Part shown: piece after piece, positions 36,550 through 48,330 of the stretch | Numbering within the stretch: position 1 is the stretch's first letter | How the letters are laid out: each line of letters begins with the position of its first letter | Origin: Ooceraea biroi | Taxonomy: Eukaryota > Arthropoda > Insecta > Hymenoptera > Formicidae | Length of the DNA: 64,000 bases | NCBI RefSeq assembly: GCF_003672135.1 | Contig: NC_039508.1 | Location: 10,923,945 to 10,987,944 of the forward strand | Reading direction: 5' to 3' | Notes under the pieces: generated by a model | What the model was told of the DNA's origin: nothing | Database searches by the model: none | The model's input: the letters and a program-made list of their open reading frames with translations, nothing else | Translations under genes and position numbers: made by a program

Positions 36550-38007
36550 TTGTTCTCGCTTCCAAGCTTGATTTTAAAGTTCCTCGCTCGGGCGGTAAAA
36601 GGTTTCACCAGTCTAACGCGGATTTCCTCCCCCTCCAGAAATACCGAGATCGTTATGATCCAAGTAAGGAATAACAATTACTCTACAATTGTTCAGGCAA
36701 ATTGCCCAGCGACGCGGAATACGGTGTTCGTGATATAATTCGTACGAGGGTTTTTCCAAGTCGCAGGAATTGCGGCATTAGCACGATGTCGCAATGTATC
36801 ATTGGTAAGATTCATACTTTTCTTTTTTTCAACAAATAATTCCATGATGCCATCGACATCAAGATCCTCGTTGAAAGCTATATATTTAGAATCCAATTTC
36901 TGTGAACACAGTTAATTGAGGAATTACAGGTAAAGGAAATGTAATTTAATTATATTTCGATTGAACTACATTTATACCCTTCGATCCACTTTTGGACAAT
37001 GTTAGGGATAGGCTCTCTTACTGCTGTTTTAAACCACAAACATCGACATACGCACGACACACGCCACCGTGCTGTATTAATTCTGTGATCCTGGATTGTA
37101 CATAGGACATGTGTAATATATGATATTTAAGGCTACCGGTGATTACGACTGCGCCATGGCTGCATGCATTTCTTAAGAAAACTGAACGTAAATCATACTG
37201 TATAATAGTGTATATAATTTATTTTTGTACGTAAGAAGAGAGAAAGAGAGAACTCAGAGTATTACTGATGTATTAGGCAGATATGACAGGCTTAGTATGC
37301 CGATTTTACAGAAGATCGATAGAGACAGGCCTTTGAAAAAACAAAACCATCTAAATTAACTGATACTTGTGAGGTCCGTATAGCACCACAAATTTAACTC
37401 CAGAGGGAAAGAGAAACTTGTGCAAAATTATTTTGCAGCGGAACGGAGTATTTCGTAGGACATTTAAAGAAGTGATCCGTATAGATTACGTTTTCACGGA
37501 TTTTCTTTGTGTAGCGTTAAAATTTTTCCTTTTTTTATTACTTTAGCACTAAATTACTGGCAGTGGTGCAATCTCGCGAAATTATCCTCCATCTCGCAAA
37601 ACCGTATTGATATGGCAAGTTCGATAGCGCCTATTTCTCCCTGTTCCTTTCTGTTCCTCAGTCCAACGCAGGTGCGAGTACGGGCCGAGAAAAGAGCAAG
37701 ATTCGTGTACGCGAAAGACGCAATTTACGGTTATTCCCTCGCTTCGTACTTTACATGGTGAATGCGTGAGTAAGTAGCTAGCTAGATTACTCTATGTATA
37801 ATCGCGATTATATTTGTATAATATATGTGTATACTAGTTCGCTGGTATTCTCGTACACGAATACGCGCATGTACACGTGAACACACCGACTGATGAAATA
37901 CTCGTAATCAGTGGACGTATACTGTGAAGCTACGTTGTTACAATAAATTCATATTTTTAACGCACGCTTCTCGATTTGCCTTTGACATCGACAGACAGAA
38001 GTTTCCT
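36550..38007. other. Spacer after VPS15, no gene recognised
   Basis: Probably includes the VPS15 3'UTR. A minus-strand open frame at 36693-36896 (67 codons, DSKYIAFNEDLDVDGIMEL) has protein-like composition but no recognised family and no splice partners that I could find. The rest is AT-rich. Confidence 0.35.
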
Positions 38008-38262
38008 TCACCAGGGACAGACGGGTGCGGCGGGATAGGGCACGCGTCCCGGGAACGCGTAGGAATCGGCATTTATCGTTCTGCAGATTTGCTTCCAACG
38101 TTCCTTACCGCCTCTGCCTTGACGGTACGGTCGATACGGGCCGTTTTGCTCATAGTATCCGGTGTTGCGACCGCCGTACGACTGCTGAGGAAACCATAAA
38201 TCAAGCCAGGGCATGCAAAAAGCGGAACTAACTATCAGCAGCAACAGGAAGATTAGCTTCAT
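38008..38262 (-). CDS. Small secreted peptide precursor, 84 aa, family unknown
   Basis: Residues 1-16 (MKLIFLLLLIVSSAFC) form a clear signal peptide, with cleavage likely after the Cys or shortly later. The mature part of about 68 aa is rich in Tyr, Pro, Gly and Arg (GPYRPYRQGRGG). It has two Cys (ICRTINADSY and APVCPW) that could form one disulfide, and a tidy C-terminus PGRVPYPAAPVCPW. A splice acceptor TTTTCAG ends at 38322 in the leader, giving a 5'UTR exon, so the transcript is probably spliced. No neighbours suggest a role. It might be a neuropeptide, a cuticular or immune peptide, or another secreted factor. I do not recognise it. Confidence 0.72.
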   Translation of the reverse strand: MKLIFLLLLIVSSAFCMPWLDLWFPQQSYGGRNTGYYEQNGPYRPYRQGRGGKERWKQICRTINADSYAFPGRVPYPAAPVCPW

Positions 38263-38322
38263 TCTAATTGCATCTCTTGGAAACTTCAGTCGTCTTTATG
38301 ACAATCTCTTTGCGGTAAGATC

Positions 38323-41300
38323 TGAAAAGAAGAAAAGAATTATTTCCAATTTTTCGTGAGTACTTGGCATGACATTTTTAAAATTCGCATTCGATGCATA
38401 TTGATTTGAAGCAAATTTAAAACTTGTTAAGATTTACTTGATTTATTTCAGTTGTCTATTCTTGCGCAATTAAGACAATTATTTTCTCGCGATTGATTCA
38501 ATCTTTGATATTTGGGATAGTATGAGATCTATGGCTCCCTAAGTGGATTCTCTGTAAGTAAACAATAAGTTTCGTTAATTTCAGCTAGCGCTCGCTTAGA
38601 TGGAGAGCGACTGCTCGCTACAAGTGCCACAGCACACGTAGCAACGCGAAACGAGACGAGAGAAAAAACGCGTGCACGCACCAAAAGACCATATAATGGA
38701 AACGTTGCGTCACACGGGCCGGCTGGACGTTTTCTTATCGCGACTTTCAAATTTCACACTTTCTGAACCGTGAGACTAATGACAACGCGACGTTTTTCCT
38801 GGACACTTTGATGACTGGGCTCTCGTCTGTCGTGTACCGCAGTTCACACTTTCGACTGCCGTGATACAGGAAATGATCCAGGTCACGTACAAGCTACGCA
38901 AGATGATAATTGTACAGGAGCGCGAACAACAATCGATCACTGCCTAAATCGCCGAGCAAACGTAATCGCTGTAACGAGCACGCTACACGCAGTGGAGAGA
39001 TGCTGGATGCCTTACTGTTTTATATACCGTCAGCTTACCGCTACCCTACCGCGCAGAAAAATGCGTTAGTGGTGAATCCGCGTTGCCTTTTGACGAGGTT
39101 GCCGTTTGATCCCCGCGCACTGAATGTGCATGTTGTCTATCGACTAATAAGAATATGCATTAGCGTCTTCCGCGAATATTCGTCATGTGCCATACATATG
39201 GATGCTTCAATTGGATTACCAATCTAAGAATATAGATATCTTCAGAATGGTAGAAAAATAACTTTATCACGAAATGCGTATGGAACTCGTCAAACTTTTG
39301 TGGATCTTGACGTGGTAAACCTTCACTTAAACATTTTCAACCTTTGATTCTAGACATGCGAATTTATTTAAACTAAATTCCTGGATTTATGTTGCTGAAG
39401 GTGAGATGTCATCCATGCAAGCTTATATATTCAGAGTTTCATCTATTTTGTGGACTCCCTCCTCTTTAATCTTACAAAGAGTTACGAATCCTTTAAACTT
39501 ATATGTGTCTAGACTTATAATTTGATTTATACATGCAGACTGCGTGACATCACAGCGCTGAAGAACATATTTTTATCATCTCAAGCTCAAAATCGTATTA
39601 AGTAGATTACAGATCTTGTTTATTTCCTTTTTGCGATTCCGATGGAATGGCTGAGCAGATCCATGTCCATCGAGTTCCGCCGAGTTTGCGAGTTATTTCC
39701 TCAATTTGGGATTCTGCACGTGCTGACCAAGTGACGCACGTGTTTGCATGCTTTTGAACTTGGGGAAGGCCCTTTCCCATTGTCTCCGCCGTTGTCCATT
39801 TTAATTTACATGCGACATTCGTGTCATGCATATTCTTGCTCCCTCGCTTGCGTATTCCGCACGCGCGAGAATATCGTTCGCGGGATACGCAGAAATACGC
39901 ATAAGATGCCGACTTCATTGTATAATTACTCATTTATCTAACATGCCGCTGCGTCCTATGATAATGATATTTTTACGTGACTCCGTGCTTGCGACGCAAA
40001 AGAAGAAGAAAGAAAGATTCACGTGCAGCAATAACGATCCCTTTAGGAAGCAGTCGCAGCTGCTCCTGCACGCGATTAGATCGCTTCGCGTTTAATTCCA
40101 TGATTAGCATCCGATGTTTAATTCGTAAGTCGCACTTTCGGTCGCGTTTGCGTACTCGCGATTCTCTATAAAATAATGATTTTTGCATACCGCTCGTTGA
40201 CGGTAGCATGTGCGTGCGAAGCAAAGCGCAAAGGGGAAGTTACATGATGTATTTCCTCTCGAGGCAGGAAAAAGAGAAAGAGATGACCTACATAATGATA
40301 TAGTCCGCAAATTGATTCGTGAGATCTATCCTTCTGCGTGCTGCGAGGATGATTGGAAGTTGCTCCACATTCGAATAATCGTGTCAAGGGCGCCGCTTGC
40401 GCTGATACCGAAGACAGCAATGGATTATCTTACCCGTAAACTTGACACACTTCTTACACCGAGTCGCGAAATCGATCAACAAATAAATGGAGCACGAGTT
40501 GTAATCCATTTCTTGTTTTCCGGATTTCTTATTTCGCTCGATTCACATCAATATCGATGCAATTAGAGCGAATAGCGATAATCATATATTATCATATATT
40601 TTACATGCTTTCTCATATACATTGTATCAGTACAGGAGATAGTACTGGTAAACGATTTTTAATCGTACCATGCTGGATTACGCATCATGAGAGAAGTACA
40701 AGAAAAATAAGAAATATAGAGATTGTGTTTATTAATATAATTAAATAAAAACTCTCAAATTGCCTTGAAACGGATTGTTATAATTACGAACGAAATTATA
40801 TATTGCTCATATTGGCTGTGACCGGTAAATTACAGACAAGGCCAGCCGTTTCACGCAAATGGATTGTTCTTACTCTTGTCGGATTATAAAGTCCTCCAGG
40901 AACGAGGTAGAGTCCCGAATTATGGAACACTGACTTGATTTGCTCTACGATTTTCTATTATCGTAATAGCTGGTTTCCAATTCAACCGGCTATTAATAGC
41001 ATTCGACAGAGAAAGTCTGTCTAGTGATTTTACACAAACAAGCTCGTAATAGATGAGCGATTTTTCACGCTCAATCTGTTCTCCGAAATGTAATTGCATG
41101 AAATTTCATTTCATTGTTATAATTACAATCTTCATGCTTCAATAAATTCAACAGTGCAAATCAAGAGGAGAATATACAAAAAATTGAAGTAAAATTGAAA
41201 AAATTTACGTTCTTGTAACATTTTGAGAAATTGAAATTTTATGGAGAAAAGATGTAATTATATCTTTTTTTCTCGTTTCAGACTATTATGTGATCGCTCA

Positions 41301-42051
41301 ATTGTTTGTGAGTGGAGCAAATGCTTAATACCTTCGACAATTAAGTCACTGTACGCGGAAGCTTTGCTACTTTTTTCTGGTTTATTTTTAGGAATTTTTA
41401 GCAATAAATTCCAGAAGCATATGCACATCCTCCAAAGAGTGTTTACAACGTCTATCGTCTCTCTTTCCTCTTCTTTTCTGAGAATTAATCTTGAATCCGC
41501 CTGATATCGGAATTCGGGTCGGGTCGAGTTTTATTCATATCAATTACATATACGTAACGATAAAACAATCTAGCAGGACTGTTATAATTGAGGCATCGAG
41601 ATGTATCAAACATTTCAGGATTCATATATGAAGTAAAAGATTACCGTTTAGAAATTTATACACTCATAATGTTCAAGTTGATTGATAATTATGATTTATC
41701 TTAATCGGCAAGGACTTATAAATTACATTCCAAGAAAGTCAATTAATCTGCAAAAAATGCCGGATAAAACGGAGCGATGGGCGGTGCGCCTAAAATCGTC
41801 CGGACACGCAGCGAATATATCGCGATCGTACGTCGCTTCACGTTCGAATTTGCAGACATGCCGTGGTAAATCGTCTAAATATTTTGGCTACTGCAGGCTT
41901 CATCAAAACTGCTCCGTGCAGCCGGCTGCACCACGTGCGTCAGTTCCGTTCTGCTCAGCACTCGCTGAAAAGCTGTTGATCACTGTCCATCTCATCAGAC
42001 CTGTCCTCGTCATCGCGAACACGTTTCCTGCATTTCTCGCAGCTCCTACGA
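38323..42051. other. Gene-poor stretch upstream of the KChIP-like gene
   Basis: About 3.7 kb with no convincing coding frame. Open frames (38910-39227, 40210-40566, 41241-41504, 41682-42074) are short, lack family resemblance and sit in sequence of ordinary composition. It probably contains the upstream exon and promoter of the secreted peptide and the promoter or alternative first exons of the calcium-sensor gene. Confidence 0.4.
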
Positions 42052-44647
42052 ATGTCAGATCACGGCAGCGTTGACGGCAAGGGTAGCTGCAGGTCTCTTC
42101 GCCAGCCCGGTATCTCGATAAAGATGCAACGGAGCTTCAGGAAGATGAGAGAGAGCATCCAAAGAATCACCGGTATGATTATCTTCGATTCCAAAATTAT
42201 CAGCAATTATAGTTTAATTGCATTGAAAGCCGCATTGAAACATTTCAGCATAATTGTCGTCACGCGTAATTGAATGCGCTTTTGTAGAGAGCATCCAGGA
42301 TGACGACAAGCATTCACTGTACATCTTCCCCGAACAACTGTCCACCCTGACTTGGCGCACCGGCTTCTCCAAGGACGAGATTCGCAGGCTGTATCGCACC
42401 TTCAAGCAGCTATGCCCGAGGGGATGCGTGATCACGGGCAACTTGAAACTCGCATACGCCAAGCTGTTTCCGCTAGGCGATCCGGGCAGGTACGCGCAGA
42501 TCGTGTTCAACAGTTTCGACAAGGACGGCGATGGTATTGTCAGCTTCAGCGATCTCCTGAGGGCCATGGCGTCGATTATCAACGGTGACGTGGATCAGAA
42601 ACTCTCTTGGATATTTGAGTGAGAATCTCGTTTTATTATACGGGTAATTATGTACTTTAACGGACCCAGCCCCGATGACCTTGACCTTGACATATGTTGT
42701 CAAGGTCACCCTCCTGAGTGACCTTGAAGAGGTTTTAGCCGTCGCTCGTTGTTTGTTAAAAAGTTATAAACAACGAAAGTTTAATGATTTCGCACGAATT
42801 TTCAGCTGTCCACGTGAAGCAAGAACATGATACTGACATATTATATATTACAAAGGTTACCTTCCCGAATAACCCGTACTAGGTTTTAGTCGTCGATCGT
42901 TGTTTATGAAAAAGTTATTAACAAAAGAAATTTCGAAAATATAGTAGTTATTTTGAAAGAATATTGAATATTGAAAGATATAAACGACGAATATGTATAT
43001 GAACGAAGAAAGGAAAGTCATTTAAAGCAGTGAATTGTTAATATATAGAATAGTTTCTTTTAATATAAGTACAAAGTATTCTTCACTTTAACCAAAAGCA
43101 CAAACAGTTAAATAAAAAGTATTCTCTGCTTTAACTTAACCTAACCTAACCTAACCTGGTTAGGTAATATTTTCCGAAACTGGAGCCCCGGACACATACG
43201 CTCGTTTTCAGCCCGCTTCGCGGGAGGGCGGGGGGGAGGGGCAAAGCCCCTCCCCCCGCCGGAGCCAGTGTAACAGATTTCACCGTGCAGATTTTGATCA
43301 CCTGGTACACGCCACGGATTCCGGCGGGAGGAGGGGCAAAGCCCCTCCCCCCGCCCTCCCGCGAAGCGGGCTGAAAACGAGCGTATGTGTCCGGGGCTCC
43401 AGTTTCGGAAAATATAACCTAAATCAAACCTATTTCTGATTTAAAGCTAAAATTCCATCAAATATACTCTTTCGTAAACGTACATGGTATCGTAAAATTA
43501 TGCTTTATTCATTAAACAGTTTTGTTAATAACTTTTTAACAAACAACGAGCGAAGGGTGAAACCTAGTGCGGGTTATTCAGGAAGGTGACCTTTGTAATA
43601 TATGTCAAACTCAAGTCCTTGCTTCGCGTGGACAGCTGAAAATTCGTGCAAAATTATTAAACTTCTTTTGTTAATAACTTTTTAATAAACAACGAGCGAC
43701 GGCTAAAACCTCTTCAAGGTCACTTAGGAGGGTGACCTTGACAACATATGTCAAGGTCAAAGTCATCGGGGCTGGGTCCGTTAAAGTACATAATTACCAT
43801 TATACGTTTCTAGTTGACTTTCTTTCAGGCAAATTTTCTTGAAAACCTTATAATTATTACGATGTCATTCGAATCTCCTGTTGACAAATTTTTATCAAGA
43901 AAAACTTAATTATATGCAATTTAATAATTGATAATACTGAATTTTAAAATAAATTTAATTAATTAGTGTAGAATTTTAATTTTCTCGACCGACTCGGTGA
44001 CTGATCTAGAGTTCTCTGCCAAGTAAATTTATGCTGTCGAATGTAGCCAATAGTCGACGAGCGCAATACGGGATAATGTGTTTCCTGGGCTTGCTGCTTA
44101 TCAGATTCTATGATCTGAACGGGGACGGTTGCATCACGAGACAGGAGATGCTGGCCATAATATCCGCTATTTACGAGATGGCGCAGGACGCGCAGAGTGT
44201 TCAGACCGCGGTTAACAGGCAAGTGGACAGGTTCTTCGAGAAGATGGATGCAGATAGGGATGGCGTGGTTACCAGAGAAGAGTTTATGAGCGGTTGTAAA
44301 AAGGTATGGACCGCGAACGTTTCGCTATGTCGTAAGAACATGAATTGCCGGCGAACTTAACGCAGGTGGTGCATTCTACTCGAAGACGGAAGTCTGAAAA
44401 ATGCCTTTTATTAAATATTCAAATTTCTTTCACGCAACAGCACAGAGATATTTTACATAATCAATTAACTAACATTGATTAAACGCTTGTAAAAGAAGGT
44501 ATGACATAATTGTTTTTATTATCAGTCCTTGTAACATCTAAATTCAGCACGATGCGGTGAAAACGTGCTAAGAGACTTCACAAATTCTACTTTTTACAGG
44601 ACACCATTATATACAACCAGTTGCTAACGTTTAGCAAAATTTGGTGA
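42052..44647 (+). CDS. KChIP-like neuronal calcium sensor (EF-hand protein), 232 aa
   Basis: The KChIP/calsenilin group binds Kv4 channel N-termini and reports Ca2+. Four exons: 42052-42172, 42288-42618, 44105-44303 and 44600-44647. Phases close. The variable N-terminus (MSDHGSVDGKGSCRSLRQPG) lacks a myristoylation Gly2. The core starts WRTGFSKDEIRRLYRTFKQL. EF-hand 1 is degenerate (CPRGCVITGNLKLAYAKLF). EF2 (FDKDGDGIVSFSD), EF3 (YDLNGDGCITRQE) and EF4 (MDADRDGVVTREE) keep full Ca2+ ligands. The tail DTIIYNQLLTFSKIW is shaped like the KChIP C-terminus. EF2 is intact, whereas in vertebrate KChIPs it is poor, so assignment within the neuronal calcium sensor family is not absolute. Alternative 5' exons are common in this family and could lie upstream. 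Intron 2 hosts a fold-back transposon. Confidence 0.88.
43136..43157. repeat. Short CCTAA array, telomere-like
   Basis: Four to five tandem TTAAC/CTAAC-type units equal to the insect telomere repeat TTAGG in reverse. It lies inside the fold-back element. A degenerate counterpart (CCTAACCCAACCCAACC) is in the first fold-back at about 8878-8894. Confidence 0.6.
43168..43414. mobile_element. GC-rich palindromic element with 3-bp TAA duplication
   Basis: A 247-bp insert with inverted arms of about 93 bp, ends TATTTTCCGAAACTGGAGCC and the complement, flanked by TAA at 43165-43167 and 43415-43417. The arms contain G and C runs and a CCCGCTTCGCGGG stem. A TAA/TTA duplication is a Harbinger trait, but the terminus is not one I recognise. 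Confidence 0.65.
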
Positions 44648-44942
44648 CGGAATGAGAACGATCTCGGGAGATCAACAAGCAACTCGCCCGTGCGTAAAAT
44701 CATCACTTATAAAACCCACCGTGTATCTTTATCTCGCTCTTTAACAATATGTATATGTTAAAATATATATTATACATATCGATGTACATATAATATATAT
44801 TTTAATACCTAATAATATTATATCACATAGTGTATATATATATTATATCATACATTACTTCATGTACATATAAAAATTCCTCTGCTACGTAGTGTACAAT
44901 ATCATTTCAAATATCTAACGTTCATTAAAACCGCGCGAGCCC

Positions 44943-45870
44943 CTAAAACAGTCTTTTTTGTAGAATGTAAAATACGCAGGCGAGGAAGAAGGCAAACGCC
45001 AGCGCGAGCAGTGCCTTGTCAGTGACCTCCCGTCTGCCGTATTTCCCTAAGAGCTTCCCCGATTGCAGTATCACCTGTTGCTGATGCTCCAACTCGCCCT
45101 TCGTACCGCCGACCTTGTCCGAAGACGTCACTGAAATGATAACCACGATGATTCACGGAACCGCTAATTATCATTGAGTGATAGACATACGTAGAGTGTC
45201 CAGCGTGTCGGCGCTTCTCTGAGTGGTGTCGGCCAGTTGCCTCGCGATGCTCAGCAGCTTATCCGTCACCTTGCTGGACGTGTTCGCCAGGCTCTGCTTG
45301 TCGCGTCGCTTCCGCAGAGCGTTCTGCTGATCTTCGGGCATCGAGAATAAATTCTCCCTCGCCAGTTTATCGATCGCGCACGCACTGACGATGTTCGCCT
45401 TGCGGAAGGCCACCAGCGAGGAGTTGAGCTGCTTCTTGTAGCTGTCTACAGCGGCCAGCAGCTCGCTCTTCTTGTCCTCATTCGGTTCCGTCTCGGCGAT
45501 GGACGCCAGCTGCTCAATGGAGGACTTCAACGTCGCTATCTTGCCCCTGCCGTCCGCGTTCAGCTCATCCAAGAGCTCCAGAGGGCCGCTGCATTGTTGT
45601 ATGTCCTATAGACAGTGAATAAAAAGGCCGTCAATATTTAGACGATTAATTTAAATTGTTAACTGGCGCCCATCAGAATGTTAATTTGTTAACCACAAGT
45701 CATCTGTATCTTGTCCTTATTATTATCGGTATAATCACTTTGCAATGGCTCAACGCTGAGGTTATGTCTCACGTGCTGTTTATGCTTACTTGTATTAAAG
45801 CGTTCACTTGGAGTTGGTGCTTGACGACGTCTTGACGTATCAAGTCCGCGACGTACTTTCCAGGATCCAT
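44943..45870 (-). CDS. BNIP1: BNIP1 / SEC20, ER SNARE, 227 aa
   Basis: ER Q-SNARE of the syntaxin-18 complex for Golgi-to-ER retrograde fusion. Three exons: 45790-45870, 45191-45605 and 44943-45130. Phases close to 227 aa, and human BNIP1 is 228. The N-terminal region is helical (MDPGKYVADLIRQDVVKHQL). The SNARE-type Sec20 domain follows (SSKVTDKLLSIARQLADTTQ, then RSADTLDTL, the Sec20 signature area). After a linker, KVGGTKGELEHQQQVILQSG leads to a single C-terminal membrane anchor of about 19 residues (ALLALAFAFFLACVFYIL). The protein ends QKRLF, in place of the KDEL-like tail of some homologues. Confidence 0.95.
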
Positions 45871-46713
45871 TGACGGTGCGCGAGTTACCTGCTTTACGTT
45901 ATTTTTCGTACATTCGGGGTGGAAGACGGCGAGGCCCGATCAGCTGATGTAGACAGATGCACAGGTGATTGCTGAATGACGTTTCTACTTGCTCCTGTAA
46001 CCATTTTCTTACGGGAAATTTTATTTGATAAATAGTATGAGTATATATCTTTATTATGTTATCCTTTATACTGCGCACAGAATAACAAAAATTATATATA
46101 TCACAAAATATATTTCTTAAAAATATATAAAAATATTTTATATATTTTAAATATATTTTCAAAAAGTTAAGAAATACTTTGTTGTATCAAGCGTTAATTT
46201 ATCAATTTTTACAAATCTTATTGAATTTTCTTTAAACAAAAATTACTACAAAACAATATTTGTATATTTTTATTACCATTTCCTACTAGAAAGCTGGAAT
46301 TTCATTGCAATTCTAAAAGGAGAGATATGAGATAGCGTTATTTATTATGTATAGATATCATACAAGTTGCATTATCATAAGCTGTATAATTGTTATACAG
46401 CTAATCTCTGTGCGCTCTGTGTATCGCTTTTAGACGACAGAGCAACGCGCACAAAACTCATTTCAAGTTTCTATCTGTTCGCAGAACAGAACATTACAAT
46501 TTGTTATCGTCGCAGGGATGGAGATTGCAGGGCTGACTTCTAGGATTGTACAATTTCAAAAACTTTATCATGTGTAAGTTAGAGGTATATAACAGGCGCG
46601 GGGCACTACGATTCACGTAACCGTTCCGGATATTCCGGACGACCGCTTTTCCGTCAGGATTACAGAATTACATTGCGGAGTCCATGTCCAACTATGTCAC
46701 ACGAGTATTCACG
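45871..46713. other. Spacer between BNIP1 and IDH3B
   Basis: BNIP1 promoter side and IDH3B 3'UTR, both genes being on the minus strand. AT-rich with no coding frame recognised. A short duplication GCTGTATAATTGTTATACAGC (46380-46400) forms a small hairpin. Confidence 0.4.
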
Positions 46714-48330
46714 TTAGCGCAGGCTGTTTATCACGGCGGCGGTGAACTCCGTCGTCGAGCTCTGCCCGCCTAGATCCTTCGTGAGCACCTTGCCATCGTT
46801 CAGCACGCGGTTCAGCGCCTCCCGGATCTGCTCGCCGTACCGTTTGAGATTCACGTGGTTCAGCAACTTCACCGCGCACAGCAGCATCGCCGTTGGATTC
46901 GCGACGTTCTTGCCGACCGCCTCGGAGTACGTGTGCCTTGCACCCTGCGGAGGAACGCGAGCTTCGGTAATGCGGCTTGGAGATTCAGCGAAGTTAGGGT
47001 GGGAACTCCTCGTCTTAATTAATTTCATGGAATTATTAGGTGTGACTCTTGCACGTTACCGGTTCAAAGACGACGCATTCAGCACTGTAACTGGCTCCTG
47101 CGACCACTCCGGCACCACCAACCAACCCAGAGGCAAGATTATCCACGATGTTCCCGTACAGATTCGGCATCACCATCACGTCAAACTGGTGCGGATTGGA
47201 TACCATCTGCATGGTACAATTGTCGACGATCATCGTCTCGAACGTGATCCTGTGTTTCGCCGAGAAAGGAGTGAGCAAAATGTTTCGCCATAACTTTAAT
47301 TATAATATAATATATAATTTAATTATTTTATAATAATTTTATAATATAAAATTTTATAATGAACGTTTAAATTAATACGTGAATTACCTGGGATACAGTT
47401 TCGCGATCTCCTGGCACGACTTGAGGAAGAGCCCATCGCCGAGCTTCATTATGTTGGCTTTGTGAACACACGTGACTTTCTTGCGATTATTCTTCACGGC
47501 GTAGTCGAAGGCGAACTTCGCGATTCTCTGACTCTTGGTGGCAGTTACGATCTTCAGGCATTCAACCACCCCCTTTACGGACTCGTGCTCCAACGCGGAG
47601 TACTCTCCCTCCGTTTGCTCCCTGATGATGACGCAGTCGACGTTCTGGTGGCGCGATCTTACACCCGGCAGAGACTTTACGTGTACCACGTTCGAGTACA
47701 GATCTAGACTTTTACGTAGCTTCATATTCAAGGTCTGCAACTCTCCGGTCATGGAGTGATCCGGAGTCGCCAGGATACCCTGTTACACAAAAAGACGTAC
47801 ATCGAACGCGTTACAAAATCGTAATTTATTCTTTTGACTAAAATTTGAATTTGAAACTTTGAAAATGAAAATTTATTCTTTTGACTACTGAAATTCTCTG
47901 AAAAACTTGCAACTTGTTTTTTGTAATTAAAGTGTCCGATATATCATGTTATTAGGTCGTAAGCTATGCAAGATATCTACCTTTAAGCAAACTTGGTTCC
48001 TAGCAATACTATTGGAGACCTGATCCAGGGGAGCGCTTAGAGTGGGATTCACTTCCGACAGGAAATAAGGCTCGAAGTCGACCGGGACGTCCGCAGCCTT
48101 GAACACGTTCTGAACTGCAACCACAAGCTCCGGGCCAACACCGTCTCCTGGTATCAAAGTGCATTTCGTCTTCCTTTCTTGTTCTACTGCCTGGAAAAGA
48201 GAGATAATTGTTACATAAGTGTCCAGTCTAGGCGTTTAATCAGAGAGCAGTCTCACGTATGAATACTTACTGATTCTTGCTGCCGTATTGCTCCTACGTG
48301 TAGAGCCCTCACTGTGCTCTTCTGAGCAGC
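46714..48330 (-). CDS. IDH3B: IDH3B, NAD-dependent isocitrate dehydrogenase beta subunit, first exon not located
   Basis: Non-catalytic/regulatory subunit of the mitochondrial NAD-IDH heterotetramer in the TCA cycle. Exons: 48271-48330, 47981-48190, 47388-47779, 47060-47249 and 46714-46944, with consistent phases. Signature regions: LIPGDGVGPELV, ILATPDHSMTGELQTLNMKL, DCVIIREQTEGEYSALEHES, HKANIMKLGDGLFL, the isocitrate/isopropylmalate dehydrogenase pattern NLYGNIVDNLASGLVGGAG, then GARHTYSEAVGKNVANPTA and TTEFTAAVINSLR at the end. GARHTYSEAVG and the C-terminus favour beta over alpha or gamma. The mitochondrial presequence exon must lie upstream of 48330. A Met frame from 48713 (MIVRAINATFTAGKPRQG) is a candidate, but no phase-0 donor was found for it. 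Confidence 0.93.

Larger units (their letters stand above)
42643..43798. mobile_element. Nested fold-back transposon, family A copy 2, in KChIP-like intron 2
   Basis: A 1,156-bp element is flanked by a perfect 8-bp duplication ATTATACG (42635-42642 and 43799-43806). It has termini GGTAATTATGTACTTTAACG and the complement. The inverted arms reach about 42930 on the left and from about 43500 on the right, and hold internal repeats (CAACGAGCGACGG, AAGGTCACCCTCC). A GC-rich palindrome is nested at 43168-43414. No transposase frame is readable. Confidence 0.85.

Noticed and set aside
43959..44222. Minus-strand frame over the third KChIP-like exon
   Set aside because: Antisense to an exon with two intact EF-hand loops.
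44750..44815. AT-rich palindrome in the 3' flank of the KChIP-like gene
   Set aside because: Made of simple TATA-type words; expected by chance in such AT-rich DNA, with no clean ends.
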